Positions 34,033 through 45,478 of a stretch of 64,000 bases of DNA are shown piece after piece. Both the position numbers and the translations under genes were made by a program. This stretch comes from Zygnema cylindricum (lineage: Eukaryota > Streptophyta > Zygnematophyceae > Zygnematales > Zygnemataceae), in contig JBBHKE010002921.1 in NCBI GenBank assembly GCA_037447655.1, forward strand, positions 116,753 to 180,752, written 5' to 3'. Numbering within the stretch: the first letter of the stretch is position 1; every line of letters begins with the position of its first letter. Under the pieces are notes generated by a model, which saw only the letters and a program-made list of their open reading frames with translations, was not told where the DNA came from and made no database searches.

Positions 34033-35073
34033 TGTGGAAACTAATGGATTTATTAGTATTTTCTAGGTCTAAATAGAAATAGAAAGAAGCCGAGGCAGTC
34101 TACCTCTAACTTCTCTCTCCAACTCTCAAACTTGTCGCAGTCACTGAGACATTGGAGAGGAAGCTAGAGCCATGGCTACCTTGGCTATCCTAAGGTTTAC
34201 GGGAATTTTATTTTAGGGTTTATTTATTTATCTAAAAGATATGTGCCGGCGGCAGGATTTGATCACTGTACCTACCGGCCGGCAGACAGGAAGTAGCCGG
34301 ACGCCTTAGCCGTTAAGTCTAGGATTAGTGTTAGGTACTATATAGTTTGATAATAATTTAAAGATGTATACGTACGACAAATTCATTTAACTGTTACGGA
34401 TTACGGGATACATAGATCCGGTACGGATGACGGTACGGATTACGAATCAATACCGCGCATTTGTTTCGGAAGTGAATTAAATACCGCGCATGTATTTATT
34501 ACGGCTAATATTAAATCTGAATTTAATCGGACGGCCGGAATTAGCGCCGAGATCGCGGAGGAAGATTTCGGCGGTTTGTGGCCATCGCCACATCGGATGA
34601 CGCGTGGCGAAATTCCGTTGGATTGTAGAAACTCCGGAGATTATGGCACCGAATCCGGATTTGACATGTGTCGACATTTTGGCCATGTCGTACAATGTCC
34701 GTACTGAAAGTACACCGGCGGCTGTACTTTTGCGTACGGAACTCAATTATGATTGGTTCATTACATCAGTAGATAGAGTCTGTGAGAGAGATAGGACTTA
34801 GAAAAATTAGAAGATAGGACCCTCTCTCCCAGAGAGCTTCTGTACAAAAGGTCAACTTTGACCCTCCATAACTTACTGCTCAGGGGAGCAAATTCAGAGA
34901 TTTTTTTTGCTACTGACTCAGGGGAGTCTTGCCTTCACAGGGGTGCAGGTGGTCAGGGTTTTTGTCTGCCAGGGTGGCAGTTATTTTTGCTGGAACACAA
35001 AGGGGTCAGGATTATCCTAGAGGCTTCTTGGAAGCTGTCTACTCTGAGGACTTATGGAGGTCTCAGAGTTTCA
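34033..35073 (+). repeat. 5' LTR of element E
   Basis: 1041 bp. Palindrome GGTCAACTTTGACC at 34850-34863; short inverted motif CTGCCAGGGTGGCAG near 34967-34981. Differs from the 3' LTR by scattered substitutions and a 10-bp duplication (GTCTTGTGAA) present only in the 3' LTR near 40318. Confidence 0.95.
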
Positions 35074-35088
35074 GGTTATGGGCCCACC
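35074..35088 (+). promoter_or_regulatory. Half-tRNA primer-binding site of element E, containing the gag ATG
   Basis: GGTTATGGGCCCACC follows the LTR directly. It is complementary over 15 nt to the anticodon arm of plant initiator tRNA-Met (GGUGGGCCCAUAACC, from memory), the site used by Drosophila copia, rather than to the acceptor end used by most plant copia elements. The ATG at 35078-35080, complement of the CAU anticodon, is in frame with gag. Confidence 0.75.
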
Positions 35089-38000
35089 CTCTAGGGTACC
35101 AATCTTTAATGGAACTGGCTTCATATACTGGGAAAGTATGATGATAGGAGCTCTATGCGAAAAAAGGTTTTGGGGGATAGTGAGTGGACGGTTGGGGCGT
35201 CCATCAAGTCTTGGAATTCCTCCAGGGTTTGGAGGAACCAGATTCACCAGGAAAGAGGACCCACCTTCAACGGAGGAAACAAAAGAAGGAGAGGTGGTGG
35301 ACAAAGGAAAGGAGAAGGAGACGACCACACCAATAGCAACTGGTTCGACATTCGTGTCACCTATTTCGAGGAATGAGGAGAATGATACTGAAACCTGGGA
35401 CTTCAACAATATGGCGGCAAAGCACTTCATCCTACGCCATCTCACTCAAGGACTTGCATGTCCTCATTTGCATGTAGAAAGAGCATCCGATCTTTGGATG
35501 GCTCTCATAGAGATGTACCGAAGTGGTACAATTTAGCAACAACAGTTGGCTGATCAGAAAGTTAAGGAGTATGTATACAAAGGGGGAAATATGTTGGATT
35601 TTTGCAATGAGCTTGCTACACTCTTCATGGAGCTACACAGTGCGGGAAAAGATTTTAGTGAAAAAGAAAAGGTTAACTGTTTACTGATGAAGTTACCTAA
35701 TGAGTTCGAGACATAGTCAACCGTGTGCAAGACTTGCCGGACTCAAGGTGGATATGGAACTCAGTGGTAAGGATGATTCTCGTTTGAGAGAATATAATTG
35801 AGATCCGAAGGGGAGGAAAGAGTGGCCAAGCCTTGGCAATAGCGACTGATTGGAGGAACAAGGATTCCTGAAAACCGGTCGAAAACTATTGGGGTAGGGA
35901 GCAGAAAAAACAGGCCGACGCGTTCGAACCTAGGGCTCCCAAAGGTTTATGTCATTTTTGTAAGAAACCGGGGCACTATATGGCAGAGTGCACTAAGCTA
36001 ACCGAGCTTCGGTTAAAGGAGGGGCAGATCGGTGGTACCCTGAGAGGAAAGAAAAAGGCCCTTGTCACAGAGGTACTTGAGGCGGAATCCGAGGACGAGG
36101 ACGATGAGCTCCTTTTGATTGAGGAGTTGGAGGCGAAAAATGAGGTCGAAATTCCACGAATGCAGAAATGTGCTTACGGTGGATTGAAAGGTGAAGCACG
36201 CTAGATTGTAGATTCAGGTGCCTCCATACACATGTGTAAGGATAGACACCTGTTCACTAAGATAAAAAAGATTACCAACGTAGGGATAGAGTACGGAGAT
36301 GGGAGGATAGTCACCACTACTCTTGTGGGATCAGTAGATTTGAAAGTGTTAGTAGAATGAAAGACATCCATATTAACATTCTCCGATGTATTGTTTATTC
36401 CAGAGCTGAACAAAAATCTTATCTCTACATCTCTATAAGATGATAAGGGTTTTTTCACTAGCATTAGGGAAGGAGTCTTTACTGCTAGTTTTGAGGAGGA
36501 TGTCTATTTCATTGCTGAGAAAGGTAGACATGGGATGTTTAGGCTGATCTTAAGTAATGAAAAGAAGAAATTTTATTATACTGGTGTTCATGATATTATG
36601 ATGTGGCATAAGAGGCTTGGGCATGTGAATCTAGATAAGTTAAGAGAGATGAAAAAGATGGGAGTGGTGGAAGGGATTCAGTTCAGTGAGAATGATGATA
36701 TTAGTGATTGTAGTGGATGTGCTCAAGGTAAATCACACAGATTACCCTTTTCTAAAACAGCCACCTATAAGGGAGAAAAAAATCTAGATCTAGTACACAC
36801 ATATGTTTGGGGACCGGCTAGAGTGCCCTCACCGGGGAGGAAGAGATTTATGATGACTATAACTGATGATTGGTCTCGGTATTCCCGGGTGTATTTTTTG
36901 AAAAACAAGTCAGAAGCTCAGGAATGTTTTAGTCAATATAAAGCATGGAGCGAAAAACTCCATGAAAATCCAATCAAGAGAGTAAGGAGTGACAATGGTG
37001 GAGAGTATACTTCTAACATGTTTGAGGATTTTCTGAGGGAAGATGGGGTCCAACACCAAAAGACAGTTCCATAAAATCCGGAACAGAATGGGGTAGCTGA
37101 AAGGTTAAATAGAATACTAAGTGATAGTGCTAGAACTATGTTGTCGGATAAAAAGATAGGAAAAAGGTTTTGGGTAGAAGCAATGAACTGTGCTAATTAC
37201 CTCAAAAATGAAGTTCTTACTTCAGCTATAAAAGATCAAACACCTTATGAGAGATGGACAGGCCGGAAACCAGACATATCTCACTTAAAGGTTTTCGGCA
37301 GTCAAGTGTTCAGTCTAGATACTGATCGGTCCAATTGAAGCTAGATCCTAAAGGAAAACCGGGATACTTATTAGGATATGATGAAGATGTTAAAGGATAT
37401 AGAGTTTATGATTTAAAAAGGGAAGATATAATCTTAGTAAAGCATCTAGTAGTTATGGATGAAGGAAAGTCTGTGGATCCCTTCAAATATACAAAGTCAG
37501 TAAAAATTAGATTTGAGTCAGAAAATTCCGATGACTTTGAGCTTCCTAACTATCCAGGTTTTAGAGAAAATGACATTCTTGCAGGAACAAATCAGACCGA
37601 AAAGGACCCGGCTGTGGAAACTCCAGTGACAACTCTACTCGAAGCGGAAGACGTGGTGGAAATTGATTCGGAATCAAGGGATAGGGGAGAAGCCGAGTTT
37701 GTTCGAAAGAATCCACGAGAACCATCTATTCTGGCATCAGATTTTGAGGGGGGGAGGAGAAGTAGCAAAAGACTGCAAGAAAAACAGGTTAATAACAAGG
37801 TAACTAAACTATCTCATCAAGATGAACCTCAATCTTATAGAGAGGCGATGACTTGTCCAGAAAGAAACCGGTGGAAGACAGCCATCAATGAGGAGATGGC
37901 TTCAATCATGGCAGCCGATACTTGGGAGCTGGTGGACTGTCCACCTAACCGAAAACCAATTGGTTGTAAGTGGGTCTTCAAATTAAAACTGAACCCAGAT

Positions 38001-39410
38001 AACACAATCGAACGCTAGAAGGCCAGATTAGTGGCAAAGGGATTTACACAAAAGGAAGGAATTGACTACGAGGAAACCTTTGCCTCGGTGGTCAGATTTC
38101 CCTCCGTCCGCATACTTCTCAGTTTAGCAGCGGCGGAAGACATGGAAGTGCATCAGATGGACATCAAGACAGCCTTTCTGCATGGAGAATTGGAAGAGGA
38201 GATCTTCATGCGACAACCCGAAGGTTTTGTGGAGGAAGGAGAGGAGAGTAAGGTATGCCGGCTGATTAAATCTCTTTATGGTTTGAAACAGGCACCTCGA
38301 CAATGGAATAAGAAGCTTGATGAGTTTCTTACCGGTCTGGGATATATTCGGATCAGCTCAAATCACTCAATCTATGTTTTTGAAGATGAGGAAGGTTTGA
38401 TATTTATTGCAATTTATGTTGATGATTTGCTTGTATTAAGTAAATCAATGGAAAAAATTAACAAACTGAAAACCGATCTTAAGGGGAGATTTGAAATGAA
38501 GGATATGGGAGAAGCAAGATATATTTTGGGAATTCAAGTAGAGAGAGACCGGAAAAGGAAAATTATAAAACTGACTCAAAAGGAAGCAATAGGGAACATG
38601 CTTGAAAAATTTCAAATGGATAAAACTAATAGTTGTACAACTCCAATGGAGTTGAAGAAGGGAAGTGAGGGGAGTGAGGAAGAAGGAGTCATAGTCTTAG
38701 ACGAGGAATTATCTCCTGATGAACAGAAGTTCATGCAGACTATTCCTTACAGGCAAGTAGTGGGAAGTCTAATCTATTTTATGAATTGTACCCGGCCGGA
38801 TTTAGCTGCAGCTGTAGGAGTGCTGAGTAGAAGTTTAAATGCTCCCATTAAGAGGGATTGGGAGGCAGCTAAGAGAGTCCTTAGATATTTGATAGGAACT
38901 AGGGAACTATGGTTGCATTTGGGTGGGGAAAAATACTGACATCACTACTTGGAGTGATGCTAGTTATGGTGATGCTCCGATGAGGAGATGCACTTCTAGA
39001 TATGTATTATATGTGGATGATGGGGCTTGCTGTTCAAGTAGCAAACAGCAAAAAGTTATTGCTCAGTCCACCATGGAGGCTGAGTATATGGCATCTTGCT
39101 CTGCTGTAAAAAAATAGATGTGGGTCAAGTCTTTGCTTGGTGAGCTTGGTCACCTTAATGTGATGTGCAATTTTTTTTTTGTGATAATCAGGCAGCAATC
39201 GCTATTTCAGCCAATCCTAAACATCATTTTAAAGCCAAACACATGGACATCAGACTCAGCTTTGTTAGAGAGAAAGTAGAAAACAAAATAACTAGTTTAG
39301 AGTACAGACCAGATAGTGAGATGGTAGCAGATATGATGACCAAACCTGTTCCTTCCCCTAAGCTAATTTTTTGCAGGGAGAAGTGCAGTCTGAAATTAAA
39401 GATTGACTAG
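35078..39410 (+). pseudogene. copia gag-pol of element E
   Basis: Single-frame gag-PR-INT-RT-RNaseH order. Gag opens MGPPSRVPIFNGTGF; zinc knuckle CHFCKKPGHYMAEC at 35950-35991; protease DSGAS at 36211-36225; integrase zinc residues from HKRLGH (36607) to CSGC (36709-36720); core with VHTYVWGP (first Asp changed to Tyr), SDNGGEY (36988) and NGVAER (37087); RT with QMDIKTAFLHG (38154) and YVDD (38415-38426); RNase H with TTWSDASYGD and DNQAAIAIS; end near 39410. Lesions: TAG 35534, frameshift about 35711, TAG 36202, TGA 36358, TAA 36436, TAA 37072, 1-bp deletion about 37337, TAG 38016, frameshift about 38935, TAG 39115 and an indel near 39165. The original would be about 1400 residues. Confidence 0.93.
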
Positions 39411-39423
39411 AAAATAAGGGGAG
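39411..39423 (+). promoter_or_regulatory. Polypurine tract of element E
   Basis: AAAATAAGGGGAG abutting the 3' LTR; the same sequence precedes the 3' LTR of F (45466-45478). Plus-strand DNA synthesis primer in LTR retrotransposons. Confidence 0.85.
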
Positions 39424-40474
39424 TGTAGAAATTAATGGTTTTATTAGTATTTTCTAGGTCTAAATAGAAATAGAAAGAAGCCGAGGCAGTCTACCTCTAA
39501 CTTCTCTCTCCAACTCTCAAACTTGTCGCAGTCACTGAGACATTGGAGAGGAAGATAGAGCCATGGCTACCTTGGCTATCCTAAGGTTTACGGGAATTTT
39601 ATTTTAGGGTTTATTTATTTATCTAAAAGATATGTGCCGGCGGCAGGATTTGATCACTGTACCTACCGGCCGGCAGACAGGAAGTAGCCGGACGCCTTAG
39701 CCGTTAAGTCTAGGATTAGTGTTAGGTACTATATAGTTTGATAATAATTTAAAGATGTATACGTACGACAAATTCATTTAACTGTTACGGATTACGGGAT
39801 ACATAGATCCGGTACGGATGACGGTACGGATTACGAATCAATACCGCGCATTTGTTTCGGAAGTGAAATAAATACCGCGCATGTATTTATTACGGCTACG
39901 ATTAAATCTGAATTTAATCGGACGGCCGGAATTAGCGCCGAGGTCGCGGAGGAAGATTTCGGCGGTTTGTGGCCATCGCCACATCGGATGATGCGTGGCG
40001 AAATTCCGTTGGATTGTAGAATCTCCGGAGATTATGGCACCGAATCCGAATTTGACATGTGTCGACATTTTGGCCATGTCGTACAATGTCCGTACTGAAA
40101 GTACACCGGCGGCTGTACTTTTGCGTACGGAACTCAATTATGATTGGTTCCGTACATCAGTAGATAGAGTCTGTGAGAGAGATAGGACTTAGAAAAATTA
40201 GAAGATAGGACCCTCTCTCCCAGAGAGCTTCTGTACAAAAGGTCAACTTTGACCCTCCATAACTTACTGCTCAGGGGAGCAAATTCAGAGATTTTATTTG
40301 CTACTGACTCAGGGGAGTCTTGTGAAGTCTTGCCTTCACAGGGGTGCAGGTGGTCAGGGTTTTTGTCTGCCAGGGTGGCAGTTATTTTTGCTGGAACACA
40401 AAGGGGTCAGGATTATCCTAGAGGCTTCTTGGAAGCTGTCTACTCTGAGGACTTATGGAGGTCTCAGAGTTTCA
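39424..40474 (+). repeat. 3' LTR of element E
   Basis: 1051 bp, TGTAGAAATTAATGG to CAGAGTTTCA. Dyad GGTCAACTTTGACC at 40241-40254. Confidence 0.95.
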
Positions 40475-41137
40475 ATACATAGATCCAGTAATATATTATG
40501 TACGAATTACGGTACGGACAAAAATCAGTACCGCGCATTTGTTTCGTAAGTGAAACAAATACCGCGCATGTATTTATTACGGCTACGATTAAATCCAAAT
40601 TTAATCGGACGGCCGGGATTAGCGCCGAGATCGCGGAGGAAGATTTCGGCGGTTTGTGGCCATCGCCACATCGGATGACGCGTGGCGAAATTCCGTTGGA
40701 TTGTGGAATCTCCGGAGATTATGGCACCGAATCCGGATTTGACATGTGTCGACATTTTGGCCATGTCGTACAATGTCCGTACATAAAGTACACCGGCAGC
40801 TGTACATTTGCGTACGGAACTCAATTCTGATTGGTTCCGTACATCAGTAGATAGAGTCTGTGAGAGAGATAGGACTTAAAAAAATTAGAAGATAGGACCC
40901 CCTCTCCCAGAGAGCTTCTGTACAAAAGGTCAACTTTGACCCTCCATAACTTACTGCTCAGGGGAGCAAATTCAGAGATTCTTTTTGCTACCGACTCAGG
41001 GGAGTCTTGCAGGTGGTCAGGGTTTTTGTCTGCCAGGGTGGCAGTTATTTTTGCTGGAACACAAAGGGGTCAGGATTATCCTAGAGGCTTCTTGGAAGCT
41101 GTATACTCTGAGGACTTATGGAGGTCTCAGAGTTTCA

Positions 41138-44100
41138 GGTTATGTGCCCACCCTCTAGGGTACCAATCTTTAATGGAACTGGCTTCATATACTGGGAAAG
41201 TATGATGATAGGAGCTCTATGCGAAAAAAGGTTTTGGGGGATAGTGAGTGGACGGTTGGGGCGTCCATCAAGTCTTGGAATTCCTCCAGGGTTTGGAGGA
41301 AGCAGATTCATCAGGAAAGAGGATCCACCTTCAACGGAGGAAACAAAAGAAGGAGAGGTGGTGGACAAATGAAAGGAGAAGGAGACGACCACACCAATAG
41401 CAACTAGTTCGGCATTCATGTCACCTATTCCGAGGAACGAGGAGAATGATACTGAAACCTGGGACTTCAACAATATGGCGGCAAAGCACTTCATCCTACG
41501 CCATCTCACTCAAGGACTTGCATGTCCTCATTTGCAGGTAGAAAGGGCATTTGATCTTTGGATGGCTCTTATAGAGATGTACCGAAGTGGTACGATTCAG
41601 CAACAACAGTTGGCTGATTAGAAAGTGAAAAAGTATGTATACAAAGGGGGAAATATGTTGGATTTTTGCAATGAGCTTGCTACACTCTTCATGGAGCTAG
41701 AGAGTGCGGGAAAAGATTTTAGTGAAAAAGAAAAGGTTAATTGTTTACTGATGAAGTTACCTGATGAGTTCGAGAACATAGTCAACCGTGTGCAGGACTT
41801 GCCGGACTCAAGGTGGATATGGAACTCAGTGGTAGGGATGATTCTCGTTTGAGAGAATACAATTGAGATCCGAAGGGGAGGAAAGAGTGGCCAAGCCTTG
41901 GCAACAGCGACTGATTGGAGGAACAAGGATTCCCGAAAACTGGTCGGAAACTATGGGGGTAGGGAGCAGAAAAAACAGGCCGACGAGTTCGACAAAGGGC
42001 TCCCAAAGGTTTATGTCATTTTTGTAAGAAACCAAGGCACTATATGGCAGAGTGCACTAAGCTAACCGAGCTTCGGTAAAAAAAAAGGGCAGACCGGTGG
42101 TACCCCGAGAGGAAAGAAAAAGGCCCTTGTCACACAGGTACTTGAGGCGGAATCCGAGGACGAGGACGATGAGCGCCTTTTGGATGAGGAGTTGGAGGCG
42201 AAAAACGAGGTCAAAATTCCACGAAGGCAGAAATGTGTTTACGGTGGATTGAAAAGTGAAGCAGGCTGGATTGTAGATTCAGGTGCCTCCATGCACATGT
42301 GTAAGGATAGAACCTGTTCACTAAGATAAGAAAGATTCCCTCCGTAGAGATATAGTACGGGGATGGGAGGATAGTCACCACTACTCTTGTAGGATCGGTA
42401 GATCTAAAAGTGTTAGTAGAAGGAAAGACATCCATATTAACATTCTCCGATGTATTGTTTATTCCGGAGCTGAACAAAAATCTTATCTTCACATCAGTAT
42501 TAGATGATAAGGGTTTTTTTACTAGCACTAGGGAAGGAGTCTTTACTGCTAGTTTTGAGGATGATGTCTATTTCATTGCTGAGAAAGGTAGCCATGGGAT
42601 GTTTAGGCTGATCTTAAGTAATGAAAAGAAGAAACTTTACTATGCTGGTGTTCATGATATTATGATGTGGCATAAGAGGCTTGGGCATGGGAATCTAGAT
42701 AAGTTAAGAGAGATGAAAAAGATGGGAGTGGTGGAAGGGATTCACTTCAGTGAGAGTGATGATATAAGTGATTGTAGTGGATGTGATCAAGGTAAAGCAC
42801 ACAGATTACCCTTTCCTAAGTCAGCCACCTATAAGGGAGAAAAAATTTTAGATCTAGTACACACAGATATTTGGGGACCGGCTAAAGTGCCCTCACCGGG
42901 GGGGAAGAGATTTATGATGACTATAACTGATGATTGGTCTCGGTATTCCCGGGTATATTTTATGAAAAACAAGTCCGAAGCTGAGGATTGTTTTAGACAA
43001 TATAAAGCATGGAGCGAAAAACTCCATGAAACTCCAATCAAGAGAGTAAGGAGTGATAATGGTGGAGAGTATACTTCTAACCAGTTTGAGAATTTTTTGA
43101 GGGAAGATGGGGTTCAACACCAAAAGCCAGTTCCAGAAAATCCGGAATAGAATGGGGTAGCTGAAAGGTTAAATAGAACACTAAGTGATAGTGCTAGAAG
43201 TATGTTGTCAGATAAAAAGATAGGGAAAAGGTTTTGGGCAGAAGCAATGAACTGTGCTAATTACCTCAAGAATAGAGTTCTTACTTCAGCTATAAGAGAT
43301 CAAACACCTTATGAGAGATGGACAGGCCGGAAACCAGACATATCTCACTTAAAGGTTTTTGGCAGTCAAGTGTTCAGTCTAGATACTGATCGGTCCAATT
43401 GGAAGCTAGATCCTAAAGGAAAACCGGGATACTTATTAGGATATGATGAAGATGTTAAATGATATAGAGTTTATGATCTAAAAAGGGAAGATATAATCTT
43501 AGTAAAGCATCTAGTAGTTATGGATTAAGGAAAGTCTGTGGATCCCTTCAAATATACGAAGTCAGTAAAAATCAGATTTGAGTCAGAAAATTCCGATGAC
43601 TTTGAGCTTCCTAACTATCTAGGTTTTAGAGAAGATGACATTCTTGCAGGAACAAATCAGACCGAAAAGGACTCGGCTGTGGAAACTCCAGTGACAACTC
43701 TACTCGAAGCGGAAGACGTGGTGGAAATTGATTCGGAATCAAGGGATAGGGGAGAAGCCGAGTTTGTTCGAAAGAATCCACGAGAACCATCTATTCCGGC
43801 CTCAGATTTTGAGGGGGGGAGGAGAAGTAGCAAAAGACTGCAAGAAAAACAGGTTAATAACAAGGTAACTAAACTATCTCATCAAGATGAACCTCAAACT
43901 TATGGAGAGGCGATGACTTGTCCAGAAAGAAACCGGTGGAAGACATCCATCAATGAGGAGATGGTTTCAATCATGGCAGCCGATACTTGGGAGCTGGTGG
44001 ACTGTCCACCTAACCGAAAACCAATCGGTTGTAAGTGGGTTTTCAAATTAAAACTGAACCCAGATAACACAATCGAACGCTACAAGGCCAGATTAGTGGC

Positions 44101-45464
44101 AAAGGGATTTACACAAAAGGAAGGAATTGACTACGAGGAAACCTTTGCCTCGGTGGTCAGATTTCCCTCCGTCCGCATACTTCTCAGTTTAGCAGCAGCG
44201 GAAGACATGGAAGTGCATCAGATGGACATCAAGAAAGCCTTTTTGCATGGAGAATTGGAAGAGGAGATCTTCATGCGACAACCCGAATGATTTGTGGAGG
44301 AAGGAGAGGAGAGTAAGGTATGCAGGCTGATTAAAACTCTTTATGGTTTGAAACAGGCGCCTCGACGATGGAATAACAAGCTTGATGTGTTTCTTACCGG
44401 TCTGGGATATATTCGAATCAGCTCAGATCACTCAATCTATATTTTCGAAGATGAGGAAGGTTTTTTATTTATTGCAATTTATGTTGATGATTTGCTTGTT
44501 TTAAGTAAATCAATAGAAAAAATTAATTAATTGAAAACCGATCTTAAACGGAGATTTGAAATGAAAGATATGGGAGAAGCAAAATATATTTTGGGAATTC
44601 AAGTAGAGAGAGACCGAAAAAGGAAAATTATAAGACTCACTCAAAAGGAAGCAATAGGGAACATGCTTGAAAAATTTCAATTGGATAAAGCTAATAGTTG
44701 TACAACTCCAATGGAGTTTAAGAAGGGAAGTGAGGAAGAAGGAGTCATAGTCTTAGACGAGGAATTATTTCCTGAAGAATAGAAGTTCATGCAGACTATT
44801 CTTTACAGGCAAGTAGTGGGAAATCTAATCTATTTTATGAATTGTACCCGGCCGGATTTAGCTGCAGCAGTAGGAGTGCTGAGTAGAAGTCTAAATGCTC
44901 CCACTAAGAAGGATTGGGAGGCAGCTAAGAGAGTCCTTAGATATTTGATAGGAACTAGGGATATATGGTTGCATTTGGGTGGGGAGAATACAGACATCAC
45001 TACTTGGAGTGATGCCAGTTATGGTGATGCTCCGATGAGGAGATGCACTTCTGGATATGTATTATATGTGGGTGATGGGGCTTGCTGTTGGAGTAGCAAA
45101 CAGCAAAGAGTTATTGCTCAATCCACCATGGAGGCTGAGTATATGGCCTCTTGCTCGGCTGTAAAATAATTGATGTGGGTCAAGTCTTTGATTGATGAGC
45201 TTGGTCACCTTAAGAGTGGTGTGCAGAAAAGTTTTTATGATAATCAGGCAGCAATTGCTATTTCTGCCAATCCTAAACATCATTTTAAAGCCAAACACAT
45301 GGACATCAGCTCAGCTTTGTTAGAGAGAAAGTAGAAAACAAAATAATCAGTTTAGAGTACAGACCAGATAGTGAGATGGTAGCAGATATGATGACCAAAC
45401 CTGTGCCTTCCCCTAAGCTAATTTTTTGCAGGGAGAAGTGTGGTCTGAAATTAAAGATTGACTA
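41138..45464 (+). pseudogene. copia gag-pol of element F
   Basis: Primer-binding site GGTTATGTGCCCACC (one change from E) contains the in-frame gag ATG at 41142. Gag PSRVPIFNGTGFIYWES; intact zinc knuckle residues CHFCKKPRHYMAEC (about 42014-42055); TGG rather than UAG before the protease (42267-42269), then DSGASMHMCK; integrase with all zinc residues, VHTDIWGP, SDNGGEY and a TAG (43148-43150) just before NGVAER; RT with RYKARLVAKGFTQ, QMDIKKAFLHG and YVDDLLVLSK; RNase H with WSDASYGDAP. Stops include TGA 41370, TAG 41619, TGA 43460, TGA 44288, TAA 44528, TAG 44780 and TAA 45167, plus frameshifts near 41850 and 42080. The integrase-RT half is the most intact in the window. Confidence 0.92.
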
Positions 45465-45478
45465 GAAAATAAGGGGAG

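Larger units (their letters stand above)
34033..40474 (+). mobile_element. Ty1/copia LTR retrotransposon E, full length, nested in the 5' LTR of F
   Basis: 6442 bp, plus strand, 5-bp direct repeats ATACA (34028-34032 and 40475-40479). 5' LTR 34033-35073, primer-binding site from 35074, gag-pol, polypurine tract AAAATAAGGGGAG (39411-39423), 3' LTR 39424-40474. LTRs begin TGT and end TTTCA. The intact 3' LTR of F shows the uninterrupted target sequence (GTGATACATAGATCC). It must be younger than F, yet already carries about nine coding lesions. Confidence 0.97.
33656..41137 (+). repeat. 5' LTR of element F (two segments: 33656-34032 and 40475-41137)
   Basis: Begins TGTAGAAACTAATGG, is broken after GTGATACA by element E and resumes at the second ATACA copy with TAGATCCAGTAATAT. 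Ends GTTTCA at 41137. Dyad at 40928-40941. Nearly identical to 45479-46527. Confidence 0.95.
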
